NCBI RefSeq assembly: GCF_001623525.1
Contig: NZ_CP015225.1
Location: 3,844,001 to 3,908,000 of the forward strand
DNA length: 64,000 nt
From: Pseudomonas fluorescens
Lineage (GTDB): Bacteria > Pseudomonadota > Gammaproteobacteria > Pseudomonadales > Pseudomonadaceae
Direction of reading: 5' to 3'
Of this stretch, positions 37,253 through 53,062 are shown one piece after another. The notes below the pieces were generated by a model. It did not search any database. It was not told the origin of the DNA and saw only the letters and a list, made by a program, of their open reading frames with translations. Numbering within the stretch: the first letter of the stretch is position 1; every line of letters starts with the position of its first letter. The translations under genes and the position numbers were made by a program.

Positions 37253-39772
37253 TCAGAGGCTGCGAGCAACCTGGACCTTCTCGAAGACTTCGATCTTGTC
37301 GCCGACCTTGACGTCGTTGTAGCTCTTGACGCCAATACCGCACTCCATGCCGGCACGTACTTCGGAAGCGTCATCCTTGAAGCGGCGCAAGGATTCCAGC
37401 TCGCCTTCGAAGATCACGATGTCTTCACGCAGTACACGGATCGGACGGTTACGGTGAACAACACCCTCGATCACCATGCAACCGGCGATGGCACCAAACT
37501 TCGGCGAACGGAACACGTCGCGAACTTCGGCCACGCCCAGGATGTTCTCCCGCACGTCGCTGCCCAGCATACCGGTCAACGCTTTCTTGACGTCTTCGAT
37601 GATGTCGTAGATCACGTTGTAGTAACGCATATCCAGGCCTTCCTGCTCGACGATCTTGCGCGCGCCGGCATCGGCACGCACGTTGAAGCCGAACAGTACA
37701 GCGTTGGAGGCCAGTGCCAGGTTGGCGTCGGATTCGGTGATACCACCGACACCGCCACCGACCACACGCACTTGCACTTCGTCGTTACCCAGGCCGTTCA
37801 AGGCACCGTTCAACGCTTCGAGCGAACCACGGACGTCGGATTTGAGGACGATGTTGAGCGTCTTCTTCTCTTCCTGACCCATGTTCTCGAAGATGTTTTC
37901 CAGCTTGCCAGCGTGAGCACGAGCCAGTTTGACTTCGCGGAACTTGCCTTGACGGAACAGAGCCACTTCACGGGCTTTCTTCTCGTCAGCCACAACGCTC
38001 ATCTCGTCGCCAGCATCCGGGGTGCCGTCCAGGCCGAGGATCTCGACCGGGATAGCCGGACCGGCTTCCTTGATGGACTTGCCGTTCTCGTCGAGCATGG
38101 CGCGCACGCGGCCATAGTTCGAGCCGACCAGCACCATGTCGCCTTGACGCAGCGTACCGTCCTGTACCAGGACGGTCGCAACCGGGCCACGACCCTTGTC
38201 GAGACGGGACTCAACGACCACACCACGGCCTGGGGCCGAAGGTGTAGCGGTCAGTTCCAGGACTTCGGCTTGCAACAGAACGGCTTCGAGCAGTTCGTCA
38301 ACGCCGGTACCCATCTTCGCGGAGACCGGTACGAATGGAGTGTCGCCACCCCACTCTTCGGAAGTCACACCGTGCACCGACAGTTCGCTACGGATGCGAT
38401 CGAGATCGGCGCCCGGCTTGTCGATTTTGTTCACCGCAACCACCAGCGGCACGCCAGCTGCCTGGGCATGCTGAACGGCTTCGATGGTTTGCGGCATCAC
38501 GCCGTCGTCCGCTGCAACCACCAGGATCACGATGTCGGTTGCCTTGGCACCACGGGCACGCATCGCGGTAAACGCGGCGTGACCCGGGGTGTCGAGGAAC
38601 GTCACCATGCCGCGGTCGGTTTCAACGTGGTAGGCGCCGATGTGCTGGGTAATACCGCCAGCCTCACCTGCCGCAACCTTCGCACGACGAATATAGTCGA
38701 GCAGGGACGTTTTACCGTGGTCAACGTGACCCATGACGGTCACGACCGGTGCACGGGAAACCGCCTCACCTTCAAACTTCAGGGACTCGGCCAGGGAATC
38801 TTCCAGGGCGGTGTCGCTGACCAGGGTCACTTTGTGGCCCAGCTCTTCAGCAACCAGTTGGGCAGTTTCCTGGTCCAGTACCTGGTTGATGGTGGCTGGC
38901 GTACCCAGCTTGAACATGAACTTGATGATTTCAGCAGCCTTGACCGACATCTGTTGGGCCAGATCGCCCACAGTGATGGTCTCGCCGATCTTCACTTCAC
39001 GCACGACAGGGCCGGTAGGGCTCTGGAAACCGTGGGCGTTGCGTTTCTTCAGCTTGGCCTTGCCGCGACCGCCACGACGGAAGCCGTCGCTTTCTTCGTC
39101 GGTGGTACGTGGCGCAACGCGTGGCGCTGGTGCCTTTTCCTTGACCGAAGCACGATGAGGCGCGTTCTTGCGCTCGCCATCGCCACTGCCACGACGGTTG
39201 TCGTCGGCACGTGGTTTGTCGGGACGACGCTGTTCGTCGCGCTTGCGAGTGTCGGCTGGAGCCGGAGCCGCAGCCACTACTGGAGCGGCTTCGCGCACAG
39301 GCTCGGCTACCGGGGCAACAGCCTCGACGGCTTCTACCGGAGCAGCTTGCGCAGCAGCAGGCTGGCGACGCGCTTCTTCTTCGGCGCGACGCTTGGCTTC
39401 TTCTTCAGCCTTCTGACGAGCAGCATTTTCTACTGCGCGACGTTCTTCCTGTTCGCGTTTGCGCTCGGCTTCGATTTCTTCCGGGCTGCGCTGTACGAAG
39501 ACTTTCTTCTTGCGTACTTCAACGCTGATGCTTTTGCTACCGGCAACACGCAGGGTGCTGGTGGTTTTACGCTGCAGAGTGATCTTGCGCGGTTCTTCCA
39601 CTTTCGCCTTGTGACTGCTCTTCAGGTGAGTCAGCAGGGACTGCTTCTCACTGTCGGTCACATGTTCCTCGGCGGCGGTGTGCGGCAGACCTGCCTCACG
39701 CATCTGCTGCAACAGGCGCTCTACCGGTGTTTTGACCTCATCGGCCAGTTGTTTCACCGTGACTTGCGTCAT
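37253..39772 (-). CDS. infB: Translation initiation factor IF-2
   Basis: 839 residues. It is the GTPase that brings fMet-tRNA to the 30S subunit. An N-terminal domain (1-50) is followed by a long charged linker rich in E, R and A (about 95-190) and a basic region near [18 protein letters not shown]. The G domain has [12 protein letters not shown] near residue 347, DTPGHAAF near 394 and NKID near 448, then beta-barrel and fMet-tRNA-binding C-terminal domains. It is transcribed after nusA, 27 bases away, in the standard operon. The hairpin at 37148 follows it. Confidence 0.97.
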   Translation of the reverse strand: MTQVTVKQLADEVKTPVERLLQQMREAGLPHTAAEEHVTDSEKQSLLTHLKSSHKAKVEEPRKITLQRKTTSTLRVAGSKSISVEVRKKKVFVQRSPEEIEAERKREQEERRAVENAARQKAEEEAKRRAEEEARRQPAAAQAAPVEAVEAVAPVAEPVREAAPVVAAAPAPADTRKRDEQRRPDKPRADDNRRGSGDGERKNAPHRASVKEKAPAPRVAPRTTDEESDGFRRGGRGKAKLKKRNAHGFQSPTGPVVREVKIGETITVGDLAQQMSVKAAEIIKFMFKLGTPATINQVLDQETAQLVAEELGHKVTLVSDTALEDSLAESLKFEGEAVSRAPVVTVMGHVDHGKTSLLDYIRRAKVAAGEAGGITQHIGAYHVETDRGMVTFLDTPGHAAFTAMRARGAKATDIVILVVAADDGVMPQTIEAVQHAQAAGVPLVVAVNKIDKPGADLDRIRSELSVHGVTSEEWGGDTPFVPVSAKMGTGVDELLEAVLLQAEVLELTATPSAPGRGVVVESRLDKGRGPVATVLVQDGTLRQGDMVLVGSNYGRVRAMLDENGKSIKEAGPAIPVEILGLDGTPDAGDEMSVVADEKKAREVALFRQGKFREVKLARAHAGKLENIFENMGQEEKKTLNIVLKSDVRGSLEALNGALNGLGNDEVQVRVVGGGVGGITESDANLALASNAVLFGFNVRADAGARKIVEQEGLDMRYYNVIYDIIEDVKKALTGMLGSDVRENILGVAEVRDVFRSPKFGAIAGCMVIEGVVHRNRPIRVLREDIVIFEGELESLRRFKDDASEVRAGMECGIGVKSYNDVKVGDKIEVFEKVQVARSL

Positions 39773-39799
39773 GCACTTCTCTCCTCAGGCCGCGCCTAA

Positions 39800-41281
39800 T
39801 TACTCGAACCAGTGGGCTCGGGCGGCCATGATCAACTTGCCGGCACGATCATCGTCAATGCCGTCGATGTCGAGCAGATCGTCAATAGACTGCTCGGCCA
39901 GGTCTTCGCGGGTAATTACGCCGCGCACCGCCAGTTCCATCGCCAAATCCTTGTCCATACCCTCAAGCGAGAGCAGGTCTTCGGCCGGATGGGCGTCTGC
40001 CAGCTTTTCCTCAGTAGCGATGGCTTTGGTCAACAAACGATCCTTGGCCCGAGCGCGAAGCTCGTTGACGATCTCCTCGTCAAAGCCGTCGATGTTGAGC
40101 ATTTCCTCCACCGGTACGTAGGCAATCTCTTCCAGGCTGGTAAAGCCCTCATCCACCAGCACCTGCGCCAGCTCTTCATCGACTTCAAGCTCTTCGATGA
40201 AGTTGCGCAGGATGTCGCCGGTTTCAGCTTGCTGTTTAGCCTGGATGTCCGATTCGGTCATCACGTTCAGGGTCCAGCCAGTCAACTGGCTGGCCAGACG
40301 TACGTTCTGACCACCGCGACCGATGGCCTGAGCCAGATTGTCTGCGCCAACGGCGATGTCCATGGCGTGGGCATCTTCGTCGACGATAATTGCCGCCACT
40401 TCAGCGGGCGACATGGCATTGATCACGAACTGAGCCGGGTTGTCGTCCCACAGGACGATGTCCACACGCTCGCCGCCCAACTCGCCGGATACGGCCTGGA
40501 CACGCGAACCACGCATGCCGATGCAGGCACCTTGCGGGTCGATGCGCTTGTCCTTGGAGCGGACCGCGATCTTGGCACGCGAACCCGGATCACGGGAGGC
40601 GGCCATCACTTCGATCAGGCCTTCGGCAATTTCCGGCACTTCGATGCGGAACAACTCGATCAGCATTTCCGGCGCGGTACGCGACAGGATCAACTGCGGG
40701 CCGCGGTTCTCGGTGCGGATTTCCTTGAGCAGCGCACGCAAACGCACGCCGACCCGGAAAGTTTCGCGAGAGATGATGTCTTCGCGAGCCAGCAACGCTT
40801 CGGCGTTGTTGCCCAGGTCGACGATCACGTTGTCGCGGGTCACTTTTTTCACGGTGCCGGAGATGATTTCCCCCAGGCGCTCGCGATAAGCGTCGACCAC
40901 TTGTGCACGCTCGGCTTCGCGAACTTTCTGCACGATGACCTGCTTGGCAGTCTGTGCAGCGATGCGACCGAACTCAATGGATTCGATTTTTTCTTCGACG
41001 ACATCACCGACCTTGGCGCCCGGATGCGTTTCTGCAACCTTGCTCGGCCAGGTTTCGATAGCCGGATCATCCAGGTCGGCTTCCTCGACCACCGTCCAGC
41101 GACGGAAAGTCTCGTAGGCACCGGTGTGGCGATTGATTTCCACACGCAAATCAACTTCGTCTTCAAACCGCTTCTTGGTAGCAGTGGCCAGAGCCAGCTC
41201 CAGCGCTTCAAAAATAACGTTAGCCGGTACGCCCTTTTCATTGGATACCGACTCAACAACCAGCAGTACTTCTTTGCTCAT
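39800..41281 (-). CDS. nusA: Transcription termination/antitermination factor NusA
   Basis: 493 residues from the ATG at 41281; seven upstream codons are open but unlikely to be used. The order is N-terminal RNA-polymerase-binding domain (1-130), S1 (about 135-200, [20 protein letters not shown]), two KH domains (to about 345; [20 protein letters not shown] split as [12 protein letters not shown]) and two acidic helix-hairpin-helix repeats at the C-terminus (FEDEELA-like [13 protein letters not shown] and [24 protein letters not shown]). NusA controls pausing and termination and could act on the terminators before rimP. Confidence 0.97.
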   Translation of the reverse strand: MSKEVLLVVESVSNEKGVPANVIFEALELALATATKKRFEDEVDLRVEINRHTGAYETFRRWTVVEEADLDDPAIETWPSKVAETHPGAKVGDVVEEKIESIEFGRIAAQTAKQVIVQKVREAERAQVVDAYRERLGEIISGTVKKVTRDNVIVDLGNNAEALLAREDIISRETFRVGVRLRALLKEIRTENRGPQLILSRTAPEMLIELFRIEVPEIAEGLIEVMAASRDPGSRAKIAVRSKDKRIDPQGACIGMRGSRVQAVSGELGGERVDIVLWDDNPAQFVINAMSPAEVAAIIVDEDAHAMDIAVGADNLAQAIGRGGQNVRLASQLTGWTLNVMTESDIQAKQQAETGDILRNFIEELEVDEELAQVLVDEGFTSLEEIAYVPVEEMLNIDGFDEEIVNELRARAKDRLLTKAIATEEKLADAHPAEDLLSLEGMDKDLAMELAVRGVITREDLAEQSIDDLLDIDGIDDDRAGKLIMAARAHWFE

Positions 41282-41340
41282 CGTACGCCTCGCCTTTCGC
41301 AAGCCATTGGATCCGCGGGATCCGCAGTATCTGGCACGTA

Positions 41341-41799
41341 TCAGTCAAAACTGGGAATAATGTTGGCCTTGTCGATCATATCGATCGGCAACAGGAACTC
41401 ATGGTCATCTACCTGCACCACGACGTCCTGCTCTTCTACACCGCGCAGAAGGCCTTGGAAGTTGCGTCGACCTTCGAAAGGCGAGCGCAGCTTGATCTTC
41501 ACTTGTTCACCGGCAAACGAAGCGAACTGTTCAAGTGTGAACAGGGGGCGCTCCATGCCAGGCGAGGAAACTTCAAGGGTGTATTCGGAGGTGATTGGAT
41601 CTTCAACATCCAGTACACCGCTGATCTGACGGCTGACGATGGCGCAATCATCCACCAACACGCCGCCTTCCTTATCGATATAAACGCGCAACAGTGAGTG
41701 GCGACCTTGAGCCGAGAACTCAATACCCCAGCATTCATAGCCAAGGGCCACGACCACCGGGGCCAACAAGGCCTGCAACTGTTCTAGCTTGCTCGACAC
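41341..41799 (-). CDS. rimP: Ribosome maturation factor RimP
   Basis: 152 residues from the GTG at 41799, supported by the GGGGG ribosome site five bases upstream and by the standard family length. RimP helps early assembly of the 30S subunit. Conserved parts are [21 protein letters not shown] (split: WGIEF and [11 protein letters not shown]), [23 protein letters not shown] and [14 protein letters not shown]. It is the first protein gene of the rimP-nusA-infB operon and starts 38 bases after a strong terminator-like hairpin. Confidence 0.95.
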   Translation of the reverse strand: MSSKLEQLQALLAPVVVALGYECWGIEFSAQGRHSLLRVYIDKEGGVLVDDCAIVSRQISGVLDVEDPITSEYTLEVSSPGMERPLFTLEQFASFAGEQVKIKLRSPFEGRRNFQGLLRGVEEQDVVVQVDDHEFLLPIDMIDKANIIPSFD

Positions 41800-41836
41800 C
41801 TGAACCCCCTCGTGCATGTTTGTGCATGCTGTGCAA

Positions 41837-41863
41837 ATAAAAAAAAATGGGCGAATCGCCCAT
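41837..41863 (-). terminator. Strong terminator in the rimP leader
   Basis: ATGGGCG, loop ATT, CGCCCAT, then eight or more T on the minus strand. It stands 38 bases upstream of rimP, so transcripts coming from the tRNA genes must pass it to reach the operon. Confidence 0.88.
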
Positions 41864-41869
41864 CCCTGA

Positions 41870-41891
41870 AACGCCGTCGAATAGCGGCGTT
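41870..41891 (-). other. Hairpin between tRNA-fMet and rimP
   Basis: AACGCCG and CGGCGTT around an 8-base loop, between the two terminators. No T-run follows. Confidence 0.6.
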
Positions 41892-41909
41892 ATAAAGTGT
41901 CCAGCTAAC

Positions 41910-41930
41910 AAAAAGCCCCTTGGAAGGGGC
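41910..41930 (-). terminator. Terminator after tRNA-fMet
   Basis: GCCCCT, 4-base loop, AGGGGC, then TTTTT on the minus strand, ten bases from the 3' end of the tRNA. Confidence 0.8.
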
Positions 41931-41939
41931 CCCTGAAAC

Positions 41940-42016
<77 letters not shown>

Positions 42017-42080
42017 ACAAAGCTGGGGCGGAAGTATACGACCGATCCCTTACAGGGTCAATGTAACCCTTCCACCTACA

Positions 42081-42102
42081 AGAAAGCCCGCAATCGCGGG
42101 CT
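42081..42102 (-). terminator. Terminator after tRNA-Leu
   Basis: AGCCCGC, loop of 4, GCGGGCT, then TTCTT on the minus strand. It separates the tRNA-Leu from the tRNA-fMet transcript. Confidence 0.75.
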
Positions 42103-42113
42103 CTCCTGATAAT

Positions 42114-42199
42114 TGGTACCGAGAAGGGGACTCGAACCCCTACACCCTATGGGCACAACCACCTCAAGGTTGCGTGTCTACCAATTCCACCACCTCGGC
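42114..42199 (-). tRNA. tRNA-Leu (anticodon GAG)
   Basis: 86 nt with a long variable arm and encoded CCA. The anticodon loop TTGAGGT gives GAG (codons CTC and CTT). Acceptor GCCGAGG pairs with TCTCGGT through wobble ends. It lies directly behind secG on the same strand with 21 bases between them, so it is probably processed from the secG transcript. Confidence 0.95.
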
Positions 42200-42220
42200 A
42201 ATACAGCGTTTGAAACCTTC

Positions 42221-42604
42221 TTACTTCTGCTCTTGAGCTGGAGGTACGTCAGTCGCCGGGTTGGCCGACTTTTGCTCTTGAAGCACCGGGACATCATCAG
42301 AAGCCGGTTGTTGCTTAGGCGCTTCCAGTACCGCTGGGTTTGGCAAACCTACTTGAGTCAGCTCATGAGCTTTCTCTTTAGCAAAGTAACCTAACCCTAA
42401 GCTGGTCATGAAGAAACCGGCGGCAAGTATAGCAGTAAACTTACTAAGAAAGGTAGAGGAACCTTGGCTTCCGAACACAGTATTTGAAGCACCTGCACCG
42501 AAAGACGCACCAGCATCCGCACCTTTACCCTGCTGCAGCAATACGAGGGCAACTACACCCAGTGCACCCAGCAGATGAAAAACGACTACGACTGTTTCCA
42601 GCAT
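42221..42604 (-). CDS. secG: Preprotein translocase subunit SecG
   Basis: 127 residues from the ATG at 42604; 16 more upstream codons are open but overlap the tpiA end. SecG is the small two-helix subunit of the SecYEG channel. The helices are [20 protein letters not shown] (1st 20 residues of interest, about 4-23) and [19 protein letters not shown] (about 54-72), separated by [20 protein letters not shown] (the conserved cytoplasmic loop). The C-terminal tail is proline- and glutamine-rich and less conserved. Four bases separate it from tpiA. Confidence 0.95.
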   Translation of the reverse strand: MLETVVVVFHLLGALGVVALVLLQQGKGADAGASFGAGASNTVFGSQGSSTFLSKFTAILAAGFFMTSLGLGYFAKEKAHELTQVGLPNPAVLEAPKQQPASDDVPVLQEQKSANPATDVPPAQEQK

Positions 42605-42608
42605 TTTT

Positions 42609-43364
42609 TCAGTTTCCCGCGGCGCGACAGATCGCACCGAACTCATCTGCATTCAGGGACGCTCCACCAATGAGCCCCCCATCGATATCCGGCATGCCGA
42701 ACAGTTCGGCCGCATTGGCCGCCTTCACGCTGCCGCCGTATAGAAGCCGCACACCTCGTGCCACTTCAGAATTCTCTGCCGCCAACTGCGCGCGAATGGC
42801 GGCGTGCACATCCTGCGCCTGTTGCGGCGAAGCCGTCAGCCCGGTGCCAATGGCCCAGACCGGCTCGTAGGCAATGACTGCCTTTGCAAAAGCATCGACA
42901 CCCAGCTCTTCGATGATGCCACCCAGCTGACGCCCGACAACTTCAAGAGTCTTTCCGGCCTCGCGCTGCTCCCGGGTTTCCCCTACACACAGCACCGGGA
43001 TCAGACCACAGGCCTGGGCCGCAGAAAATTTGCGAATCAGGGCCTTATCCTGCTCGCCCATGATCTGGCGACGCTCGGAATGTCCAATCAGGACCAGAGA
43101 ACAACCCGCATCCACCAACTGACTCGGCGCAATCTCACCGGTCAACGCACCCTGCATGGATTCCACCGCAGAGTTCTGCGCGCCGACCGAAATCGACTTA
43201 CCTTTCAAGCCATCAACCACTTGATTGATATACAAGCAAGGCGGGAACACCGCGACATCAACACCGCTAGGCAAGGCCAGATGACGAAGGCCCTTGATCA
43301 GCTCAGCGACGCTGGCGCGGGTACCGTGCATCTTCCAGTTACCAGCTACCATAGGGCGACGCAT
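42609..43364 (-). CDS. tpiA: Triosephosphate isomerase
   Basis: 251 residues of the standard TIM barrel, interconverting glyceraldehyde 3-phosphate and dihydroxyacetone phosphate. GNWKMHGT (8-15) has the active Asn and Lys, [11 protein letters not shown] near 92 the catalytic His, and [12 protein letters not shown] near 165 the catalytic Glu and flexible loop; [11 protein letters not shown] near 209 binds phosphate. It lies in the conserved run glmM-tpiA-secG and has GAGG before the ATG. Confidence 0.97.
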   Translation of the reverse strand: MRRPMVAGNWKMHGTRASVAELIKGLRHLALPSGVDVAVFPPCLYINQVVDGLKGKSISVGAQNSAVESMQGALTGEIAPSQLVDAGCSLVLIGHSERRQIMGEQDKALIRKFSAAQACGLIPVLCVGETREQREAGKTLEVVGRQLGGIIEELGVDAFAKAVIAYEPVWAIGTGLTASPQQAQDVHAAIRAQLAAENSEVARGVRLLYGGSVKAANAAELFGMPDIDGGLIGGASLNADEFGAICRAAGN

Positions 43365-43430
43365 GCTGTACCTCGTCGGTCAAAGTGGGCGCAGATGTTA
43401 CCCAACCGATTCATGACTGGCAAGCCGAAT

Positions 43431-44768
43431 TCAGGCAGAAACTTCAGTAACCAGTTTTGCCAGCTCTTCGGCATAACCGCGAACTTGCGCTTCATCCTCT
43501 CCTTCGACCATGACGCGCACCAAAGGCTCTGTGCCGGACTTGCGCAACAACACGCGCCCACGCCCCGCCATCGCCTGCGTCACATGCTCACTGGCCTGCT
43601 TGACCTTCGCATGCTCGAGAGGATTCACGCCGCCACCGAAACGCACGTTGATCAACACTTGCGGACATTTGCGCAATGCCTGGCGCGACTGTGCGAGCCC
43701 TTCGTTACGCGCCTTGAGCGCCATCAGCACCTGCAAGGCTGCAATGATCGCATCACCCGTGGTGGTATGGTCGAAGCATACGATGTGGCCGGAGTTCTCA
43801 CCCCCGATCACCCAGTTGCGCTCCAGCAGCTCCGAGATCACGTAGCGGTCACCCACGTTAGCCCGCACGAACGGGATATCCAGGTCCGCCAGGGCCAGCT
43901 CAAGCCCGAGGTTGCTCATCAACGTACCGACCACGCCGCCCTGCAGCTTGCCGCGTCCATGCAGGTCACGGGCAATGATGAACAGCAGCTCGTCACCATC
44001 GACAACCGTGCCGGTGTGATCGACCATCAGGACCCTATCGCCGTCGCCATCGAAGGCGATCCCGAGATCAGCCTGTTCAGCCAGCACCGCAGCCTGCAAC
44101 GCCTCGGTATGGGTGGAACCACAGTTGTGGTTGATGTTCAGGCCATTGGGCTGGGCGGAAAGCACCACCACCTCGGCGCCCAACTCGCGAAAGACGCTCG
44201 GCGCAACTTTATAGGTTGCCCCATGGGCGCAATCGACGACGATTTTCAGGCCGGAAAAACTGGTACCGGTCGGCACACTGCCTTTGCAGAACTCGATGTA
44301 ACGACCCGACGCATCGTTGATCCGCGACACTTTGCCGATTTTGCTCGACTCAACCACAGTCATCGGCGTGTCCAGCAGCTCTTCGATCATCAGCTCGATA
44401 TCATCCGGCAGCTTGGTACCCTGGCCGGAGAAGAACTTGATGCCGTTGTCATCATGAGGGTTGTGCGAGGCGCTGATCACGATGCCTGCCTGGGCCTGGA
44501 ACGTACGCGTCAGGTAGGCAATGGCTGGCGTCGGCATCGGGCCCAGCAGCATCACATCGGCGCCCGCCGATGTCAGGCCGGCTTCAAGTGCCGATTCGAA
44601 CATGTAGCCGGAAATTCGCGTGTCCTTGCCGACCAGCACCTTGCACGCGCCCATTTTGCGAAATGCCATGCCGGCCGCCCAGCCGAGCTTGAGCATGAAA
44701 TCAGGGGTAATAGGGTATTCGCCGACCCGACCACGAATACCGTCGGTGCCAAAGTATTTCTTGCTCAT
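43431..44768 (-). CDS. glmM: Phosphoglucosamine mutase
   Basis: 445 residues, the usual length. It converts glucosamine 6-phosphate to glucosamine 1-phosphate for peptidoglycan and LPS precursors. The phosphoserine is in [19 protein letters not shown] (near residue 102), the magnesium site in [13 protein letters not shown] (near 240), sugar-binding GGENSGHI near 324 and the C-terminal phosphate site [15 protein letters not shown] near 410. The N-terminus [13 protein letters not shown] is diagnostic. It follows folP by 16 bases. Confidence 0.97.
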   Translation of the reverse strand: MSKKYFGTDGIRGRVGEYPITPDFMLKLGWAAGMAFRKMGACKVLVGKDTRISGYMFESALEAGLTSAGADVMLLGPMPTPAIAYLTRTFQAQAGIVISASHNPHDDNGIKFFSGQGTKLPDDIELMIEELLDTPMTVVESSKIGKVSRINDASGRYIEFCKGSVPTGTSFSGLKIVVDCAHGATYKVAPSVFRELGAEVVVLSAQPNGLNINHNCGSTHTEALQAAVLAEQADLGIAFDGDGDRVLMVDHTGTVVDGDELLFIIARDLHGRGKLQGGVVGTLMSNLGLELALADLDIPFVRANVGDRYVISELLERNWVIGGENSGHIVCFDHTTTGDAIIAALQVLMALKARNEGLAQSRQALRKCPQVLINVRFGGGVNPLEHAKVKQASEHVTQAMAGRGRVLLRKSGTEPLVRVMVEGEDEAQVRGYAEELAKLVTEVSA

Positions 44769-44784
44769 AAGTGCTCCGTCATTC

Positions 44785-45636
44785 TTATTCGGCTGAATCC
44801 ACAGCTGCGATCATCCGCACGACATCCATCGTTTCGGCTACATCATGCACGCGCAATATGCGCGCACCTTTGGCAAGGGCCAAGGCCGCAAGGGCGAGAC
44901 CGCCATATAGGCGCTCACCCACCGGGCGGCCCAAGGCATTGCCTATCATGCTCTTTCGCGAGACCCCAACCAACAGGGGCCGCCCCAGGGAATGCAAGGC
45001 TTCCATATGCTTGAACAAGCTCAGGTTGTGAGCCAGGGTCTTGGCAAAGCCGAACCCGGGGTCAAGAATGATCCGCTCGGCGGGAATGCCCGCGGCGGCG
45101 CACCGATCCAGACGCTCCACCAGGAACTCACCTACCTCCCTGGTCACATCATCATAGTGCGGGTCATTCTGCATGGTCCCCGGCTCGCCAAGCATATGCA
45201 TCAGGCACACCGGCAATCCGGTGGCCGCCGCCGCGTCCAGGGCACCATCGCGCCGCAAGGACCGAACATCATTGATCAGGCCCGCCCCCAGCCGCGCAGT
45301 CTCACGCATGACCGCAGGCGTGGACGTATCGACCGAGATAATGACATCAAGTTCGCGATGGATGCGCTCGACAATCGGCGCCACTCGCTCCAGCTCTTCA
45401 GTAGGCGAGACCGCACGTGCGCCCGGCCGGGTCGATTCACCACCCACATCGATCAGCGTTGCGCCCTCAGCCACCATGGCCTCGGCATGTCGCAGCGCAG
45501 CATCGAGCTGGCTGAATCGACCACCATCGGAAAAGGAATCAGGCGTGACATTGAGAATACCCATGACATGCGCATGGGCCAAATCAAGAACCCGGTTGCC
45601 GCAAGGCAACCGGGTCGAGGACTGAACAGAAGTCAT
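44785..45636 (-). CDS. folP: Dihydropteroate synthase
   Basis: 283 residues. It condenses p-aminobenzoate with dihydropterin pyrophosphate in folate synthesis and is the sulfonamide target. [17 protein letters not shown] (25-41), GGESTRPGA near 65, [10 protein letters not shown] near 103, DPGFGFAKT near 191 and [10 protein letters not shown] near 221 are all in place. It lies eight bases behind ftsH and before glmM, an order common in gammaproteobacteria. Confidence 0.97.
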   Translation of the reverse strand: MTSVQSSTRLPCGNRVLDLAHAHVMGILNVTPDSFSDGGRFSQLDAALRHAEAMVAEGATLIDVGGESTRPGARAVSPTEELERVAPIVERIHRELDVIISVDTSTPAVMRETARLGAGLINDVRSLRRDGALDAAAATGLPVCLMHMLGEPGTMQNDPHYDDVTREVGEFLVERLDRCAAAGIPAERIILDPGFGFAKTLAHNLSLFKHMEALHSLGRPLLVGVSRKSMIGNALGRPVGERLYGGLALAALALAKGARILRVHDVAETMDVVRMIAAVDSAE

Positions 45637-45644
45637 TTCAAGCC

Positions 45645-47564
<1,920 letters not shown>

Positions 47565-47723
47565 TTAACTACCCTCTGAAGCAAGCTCCGCTACTGGCGC
47601 GCGCTTCGCATGATATTCACCGGCCTAACTTACTACATTACCTACGACTCTGGCAGGCGCCGTCTGTAACCCTTTGTGAAACTTTGGCCGGGTAATTTTC
47701 GTTACACGGCTTTTTCAACGCGA

Positions 47724-47756
47724 GACAAAAAAAACTATCGCCTTCTATCAAAGACG
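47724..47756 (-). terminator. Probable terminator of rlmE
   Basis: CGTCTT, 6-base loop, AAGGCG (one G-T pair), then ATAG and eight T on the minus strand. The hairpin overlaps the rlmE stop codon. Confidence 0.55.
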
Positions 47757-48398
47757 CTCATCACTGGCCGCACCTTCAACACCACGAAAGCCCCGCGCCA
47801 GCAGATACTGCTCGCGAGAACGGTCACGGGATGACAATGGCTTGCGCATCTGCACCTTGTCGAACAATTTGCGGATGCCCTTGTGGTATTCGTCGAAGCC
47901 TTCACCCTGGAAGACCTTGATCAAAAAATCACCACCTGGACGCAAAACCCGCCCGGCAAGATCCAGGGCCAGCTCGCTGAGGAACATTGCACGAGGCATG
48001 TCGACAGCCGACAATCCACTCATATTGGGGGCCATATCGGAAATCACAAGGTCAACCTGCGTATTTCCGACGGCTTCCAGGATTTTCGCCAACACGGCGT
48101 CTTCCGTGAAATCGCCCTGGATAAAGGTCACATCAGGGATGCTGTCCATTTCCAGGATATCGGAAGCGATCAAGCGGCCCTGACCGCCAATCAGACGACT
48201 GGTCACCTGGGACCAACCGCCCGGTGCCGCGCCGAGATCGATCACGGTCATGCCTGGACGGATCAGGCGATCCTTTTCCTGGATCTCCAGCAATTTATAG
48301 CTGGCGCGAGAGCGATAGCCGTCTTTTTGCGCCATTTTGACGTACGGATCGTTGAAATGCTCTCTGAGCCAGTTCTGGCTAGTCTTGGAACGGGCCAC
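47748..48398 (-). CDS. rlmE: 23S rRNA 2'-O-methyltransferase RlmE
   Basis: 216 residues. It methylates the 2'-O of U2552 in the A loop of the 23S rRNA and is heat-shock linked. SAM-binding motif [14 protein letters not shown] (52-65) and the catalytic tetrad region (K37-type [12 protein letters not shown] near 31, DMAPNMSG near 123, [11 protein letters not shown] near 161) are clear. It is about nine residues longer than many homologues, at the C-terminus ([10 protein letters not shown]). It is next to ftsH, as in E. coli, and divergent from yhbY. Confidence 0.95.
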   Translation of the reverse strand: MARSKTSQNWLREHFNDPYVKMAQKDGYRSRASYKLLEIQEKDRLIRPGMTVIDLGAAPGGWSQVTSRLIGGQGRLIASDILEMDSIPDVTFIQGDFTEDAVLAKILEAVGNTQVDLVISDMAPNMSGLSAVDMPRAMFLSELALDLAGRVLRPGGDFLIKVFQGEGFDEYHKGIRKLFDKVQMRKPLSSRDRSREQYLLARGFRGVEGAASDERL

Positions 48399-48504
48399 GG
48401 GCCACCTCTAAAAATAAAACGGGTCGTGATTAAGTGGGCGGTCCCGGACTTGCTCGGGTAAACTGGCCGCCGCTTTTTACAAGATCAGACGCAGGGGTCA
48501 GATT

Positions 48505-48813
48505 ATGCCGCTCACTCAAGAGCAGAAGAAACAATACAAATCCATTGGCCACCATCTGAAACCGGTTTTGACTGTGGCTGACAACGGTTTGACTGAAGGT
48601 GTACTCGCCGAACTGGAGCGCGCCTTAAGCGATCACGAGCTGATCAAGATCAAGCTCAACATCCTCGACCGCGAAGCCCGCCTGGCTGCCGTTGCCGAAC
48701 TGTGCAAGACCGGCAAGGCCGACCTGGTGCAGGTCATCGGCAAGATGGCGCTGATTTATCGCAAGAATTTCAGCGTCAACAAGCAACTGTCGAACGTTCA
48801 CCGCTTCAAGTGA
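48505..48813 (+). CDS. yhbY: CRM-domain RNA-binding protein YhbY
   Basis: 102 residues forming a single CRM domain. It associates with pre-50S particles in E. coli. MPLTQEQKKQYKSIGHHLKP and DNGLTEGVLAELERALSDHE open the domain, IKIKLN is the central strand and the usual GxxG-type loop is replaced around TGKADLVQVIGKMALIYRKN (about 73-92). It is the only plus-strand gene in this stretch, divergent from rlmE, as in E. coli. Confidence 0.93.
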   Translation: MPLTQEQKKQYKSIGHHLKPVLTVADNGLTEGVLAELERALSDHELIKIKLNILDREARLAAVAELCKTGKADLVQVIGKMALIYRKNFSVNKQLSNVHRFK

Positions 48814-48823
48814 TGCCAAAGGG

Positions 48824-49228
48824 TCAAGGGTGTGCCTCGCACACCCTGCCACTCCACCCGGGAACCGGCTGCAACACCAGCACCAACCCGGAAAAACCCA
48901 GCACCAGGTAACTGAATGCCTGCCACTGGCTCGCATCCGGCCAGCCGAGACGCACCGCGAAGAACATCCCGCACGCGTACAACGACATGAGCAACAATTG
49001 CCCACGAATGTCGCGCCATAGACTGGCAAGGCCCTCGGCCTGAACCAGCACCAAAGCCTGAAATATTACGCACGCCGCAGAGAAACCCACCAGCAGCGCC
49101 GTCAGCATGCCTGCGATTTCATCGATGAGCAGCGGTGCCAGGCCGACTCGACCCAGCACCGGCAGCAAACCGACATGCAACAACCAGACGCCGCCCACCC
49201 ACAACATCTGGGTGAGCTGCCAGATCAT
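48824..49228 (-). CDS. DUF4149-like inner-membrane protein
   Basis: 134 residues from the ATG at 49228. Four hydrophobic helices (about 5-28, 38-60, 70-90, 100-120) make it an integral membrane protein; MIWQLTQMLWVGGVWLLHVG opens it. It matches the DUF4149 proteins that follow greA in pseudomonads; function unknown. No Shine-Dalgarno sequence is seen, because a 10-bp perfect hairpin ends directly at the start codon. The upstream frame is also open for 24 codons, but the sequence there is greA 3' end and hairpin. Confidence 0.75.
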   Translation of the reverse strand: MIWQLTQMLWVGGVWLLHVGLLPVLGRVGLAPLLIDEIAGMLTALLVGFSAACVIFQALVLVQAEGLASLWRDIRGQLLLMSLYACGMFFAVRLGWPDASQWQAFSYLVLGFSGLVLVLQPVPGWSGRVCEAHP

Positions 49229-49251
49229 GGCGCCCGCTCGCAGCGGGCGCC
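49229..49251 (-). other. GC-rich hairpin between greA and the DUF4149 gene
   Basis: GGCGCCCGCT and AGCGGGCGCC around a 3-base loop, five bases beyond the greA stop and directly before the next ATG. No T-run follows. It could be the greA 3' structure or a translational block on the membrane protein. Confidence 0.8.
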
Positions 49252-49256
49252 TTCGT

Positions 49257-49735
49257 TCAGATGTGACGGACTTCGACAATCTCATACTCGATGACACCAC
49301 CCGGCGTCTTCACCACCACCACATCGCCCTCTTCCTTGGCAATCAAGGCGCGAGCGATGGGCGAACCAACGGAAATCTTGCCGAGCTTGATGTCTGCCTC
49401 GTCCTCACCAACGATCTGGTAAGTGACGCTTTCATCGGTCTCGACGTTGGCGATTTCCACGGTAGTGCCAAAGATCACCTTGCCGGTGTGCGGGATCGTC
49501 GTAACATCGATGATCACCGCATTCTGCATGCGACCTTCGATATCACGGACACGCGCCTCGACCATCCCCTGCTCCTCTCGGGCAGCGTGGTATTCGGCGT
49601 TTTCCTTGAGATCGCCCAGCTCACGCGCTTCACCAATAGCCTGGCTCAAGCGCGGGCGCTCGACCTTGGTCAGGAAAGCGTGTTCTTCTTCCAGGGCCTT
49701 CGCGCCCTGAACTGTCATCGGGTACTTGGTTATGC

Positions 49736-49739
<4 letters not shown>
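49257..49739 (-). CDS. greA: Transcription elongation factor GreA
   Basis: 160 residues. It rescues backtracked RNA polymerase by promoting transcript cleavage through its secondary channel. The N-terminal coiled coil (to about 75) carries the acidic tip in [20 protein letters not shown] (split: [14 protein letters not shown]); the C-terminal domain ends with FGTTVEIAN and [16 protein letters not shown]. The start overlaps the carB stop by four bases (ATGA), so carAB-greA are coupled, the usual arrangement. Confidence 0.96.
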
Positions 49740-52957
<3,218 letters not shown>

Positions 52958-53062
52958 GGGTTTGTCACTCAAATCCGCAGGTCAGTCGGCTAGGCCGTCG
53001 AACAATCTTTGAAGCGCCCGAAGGGGCCGCCGCGCTCGGGGCCGCCCTCGGGCTTCTCGCGG

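Noticed and set aside
47565..47747. Sigma-32 promoter upstream of ftsH
   Set aside because: A GTTGAAA-like -35 exists, but no CCCCAT-type -10 at the right distance.
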